20,519 nucleotides of DNA from Pseudomonadota bacterium. GTDB lineage: Bacteria > Pseudomonadota > Gammaproteobacteria > Burkholderiales > Ferrovaceae. The notes below the pieces were generated by a model that made no database searches, had not been told where the DNA came from, and saw nothing but the letters and a program-made list of their open reading frames with translations. Both the position numbers and the translations under genes were made by a program. Below, piece after piece: positions 19,339 to 20,519 of the stretch; the first letter of the stretch is position 1; each line of letters begins with the position of its first letter. The stretch is taken from assembly GCA_021811005.1 (NCBI GenBank), contig JAJZPY010000026.1, positions 1 through 20,519 on the forward strand. Reading direction: 5' to 3'.

Positions 19339-20457
19339 ATGACTTTACAGCAGCCGGGCCAGCAGGCGTCGTCGCACCTGTCGCCTCCTGTGGTTGCCAT
19401 CATTGATGACGAGTTCACCAGCCGGGTCATACTGGACAAGATCGTCCACAGCATCCAGAGCCAAATCGTCACCCACACCTTCCCTTCCCCGATTCAGGCG
19501 CTTGAGTGGGTTCAGTGGAATCAGCCGGATCTCATCCTGGTGGATTACCGCATGAAGGAAATGACCGGACTGGACGTCATCACGGCCATTCGCAAGATTC
19601 CTAACCTGGAAACCATTCCGATCATCGTCATCACGTCGCACGATGAGCTGGGCATACGCTATGGCGCGCTTGATGCCGGGGCCACCGACTTCATGACAAA
19701 GCCCATCGACCCCTACGAATGTCGCGTGCGATGCCGCAACCTGCTCATGCTGCGCCAGCATGAAAAAGACCTCAAAGCCCACTCTCAACATCTGGAACAC
19801 GCGGTCTATAAAGCGACCCAGCAAATCAGGGAGCGTGAACAGGAAACCTTGTATTGCCTTGCGAAAGCCGGTGAATTTCGCGATGCCGAAACCGGAAACC
19901 ATATTCTGCGAATGGCCCGCTATTCACGCCTGATCGCCGAAGGCATCGGCCTCCCCGCTGCCCGCTGCGAACTGATTGAAATGGCTGCCCCCATGCACGA
20001 CATCGGCAAGATCGGCATACCGGACCATATCCTTCTCAAGCCAGGCCGGCTGACGATTGACGAATACAACGTCATGAAAAGTCATCCGGTCATTGGATAC
20101 AAGATTCTGCAGGAAAGCCCTTCAAACATTCTCCAGCAAGGGGCGCAGATTGCCCTGGGACACCACGAAAAATACGATGGCAGCGGGTACCCGCAAGGAT
20201 TGAAAGGAGCCGACATTCCGCTGGAAGCCCGTATTGTGGCGGTTGCAGATGTCTATGATGCCCTGACGTCAACTCGTCCCTACAAGCAGCCCTGGAGCAA
20301 TGAAGATGCACTGGGCTACCTCAAGGACAACCGGAACGCCCATTTTGATCCGCTCTGCGTAGATGCCTTCCTGACGCAATTCAATAAGGTCAGCCTGATT
20401 CAAAAGCAGCTGAGGGATACCCCTGAAAATCCGCAAACCGCTCAAGTAATCCAATGA
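19339..20457 (+). CDS. Response regulator with REC and HD-GYP domains, RpfG-like c-di-GMP phosphodiesterase
   Basis: Two-component output protein of 372 residues, close to Xanthomonas RpfG. The REC domain (about 17-135) has the acidic pair Asp23-Asp24, phosphoacceptor Asp69 in LVDYRM, Thr99 in VITSHDE and Lys121 in TKPID. A charged helical linker (about 137-172) leads to the HD-GYP domain (about 170-355). There RDAETGNH (181-188), HDIGKIGIPD (220-229) and HHEKYDGSGYP (275-285) carry the metal ligands and the GYP signature, so phosphodiesterase activity is expected. HD-GYP proteins hydrolyse c-di-GMP to pGpG or GMP. No signal peptide is present. The stop overlaps the start of another gene in ATGA; that gene is probably the partner kinase. 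The RpfG likeness rests on the REC-HD-GYP layout and that neighbour. Confidence 0.93.
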   Translation: MTLQQPGQQASSHLSPPVVAIIDDEFTSRVILDKIVHSIQSQIVTHTFPSPIQALEWVQWNQPDLILVDYRMKEMTGLDVITAIRKIPNLETIPIIVITSHDELGIRYGALDAGATDFMTKPIDPYECRVRCRNLLMLRQHEKDLKAHSQHLEHAVYKATQQIREREQETLYCLAKAGEFRDAETGNHILRMARYSRLIAEGIGLPAARCELIEMAAPMHDIGKIGIPDHILLKPGRLTIDEYNVMKSHPVIGYKILQESPSNILQQGAQIALGHHEKYDGSGYPQGLKGADIPLEARIVAVADVYDALTSTRPYKQPWSNEDALGYLKDNRNAHFDPLCVDAFLTQFNKVSLIQKQLRDTPENPQTAQVIQ

Positions 20458-20519
20458 AGGAAAAATTAAGATACTTCATTCAAAGGGTCCGTGAACGCGA
20501 AGGCGAACACGAGCAGGTT
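20454..20519 (+). CDS. Start of a gene cut by the window edge, possibly an RpfC-like sensor kinase
   Basis: An ATG at 20454 overlaps the HD-GYP gene stop as ATGA and opens a frame of 22 codons to the window end without a stop. The residues (MKEKLRYFIQRV followed by REREGEHEQV) are basic and amphipathic with a D/GEHEQ-like ending. From memory this resembles the short cytoplasmic N-terminus of RpfC-type sensor kinases before their first membrane helix. AAGGAAAAAT after the ATG is not a Shine-Dalgarno site, so translation is probably coupled to the upstream gene. That this is a real gene is likely from the overlap; its identity is inferred from 22 residues only. Confidence 0.55.
   Translation, partial: MKEKLRYFIQRVREREGEHEQV

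Overview
This 20.5 kb window is ordinary, densely packed bacterial chromosome of high GC content. The protein set, together with the uvrB/aminotransferase divergent pair, suggests a betaproteobacterium; that assignment is inferred from protein character, not from a marker gene. I see no transposase, integrase, phage gene, CRISPR array, rRNA or toxin-antitoxin pair. No stretch of 300 bases lacks a gene.

Region 1 (1-10288, plus strand) is a tight run of six genes. It begins with the C-terminal part of an MdtB/MuxB-type RND permease cut by the window edge. Next come a complete MdtC/MuxC-type permease and a NodT-family outer membrane lipoprotein, giving a MuxBC-OpmB-like drug export module; the periplasmic adaptor is presumably just upstream. 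Then follow glutamine-dependent NAD+ synthetase (nadE), NADH pyrophosphatase (nudC) and an FAD-linked D-2-hydroxy-acid dehydrogenase. Every junction overlaps (4, 14, 4, 1 and 14 bases), so translation is probably coupled and an efflux pump shares its transcript with NAD-metabolism genes.

Region 2 (10275-14346, minus strand) holds uvrB followed 19 bases later by an M13-family metallopeptidase lipoprotein. The last gene of region 1 and the peptidase gene overlap tail to tail by 14 bases. uvrB is divergent from a class I aminotransferase (14406-15614) across a 59-base gap.

Region 3 (15615-16571) holds tRNA-Asn(GTT) with a clear sigma-70-type promoter in front and a textbook hairpin terminator behind, then a small dienelactone-hydrolase-like alpha/beta hydrolase.

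Region 4 (16587-20519) has acetoacetyl-CoA synthetase on the minus strand, converging on the hydrolase. Divergent from it is a redoxin of the CxxC type. Then come an RpfG-like response regulator with REC and HD-GYP domains and, overlapping it by ATGA, the first 22 codons of another gene that resembles the start of an RpfC-like sensor kinase. This last pair is the most attractive lead, because it may be a diffusible-signal/c-di-GMP module. I found nothing that clearly represents an undescribed system.
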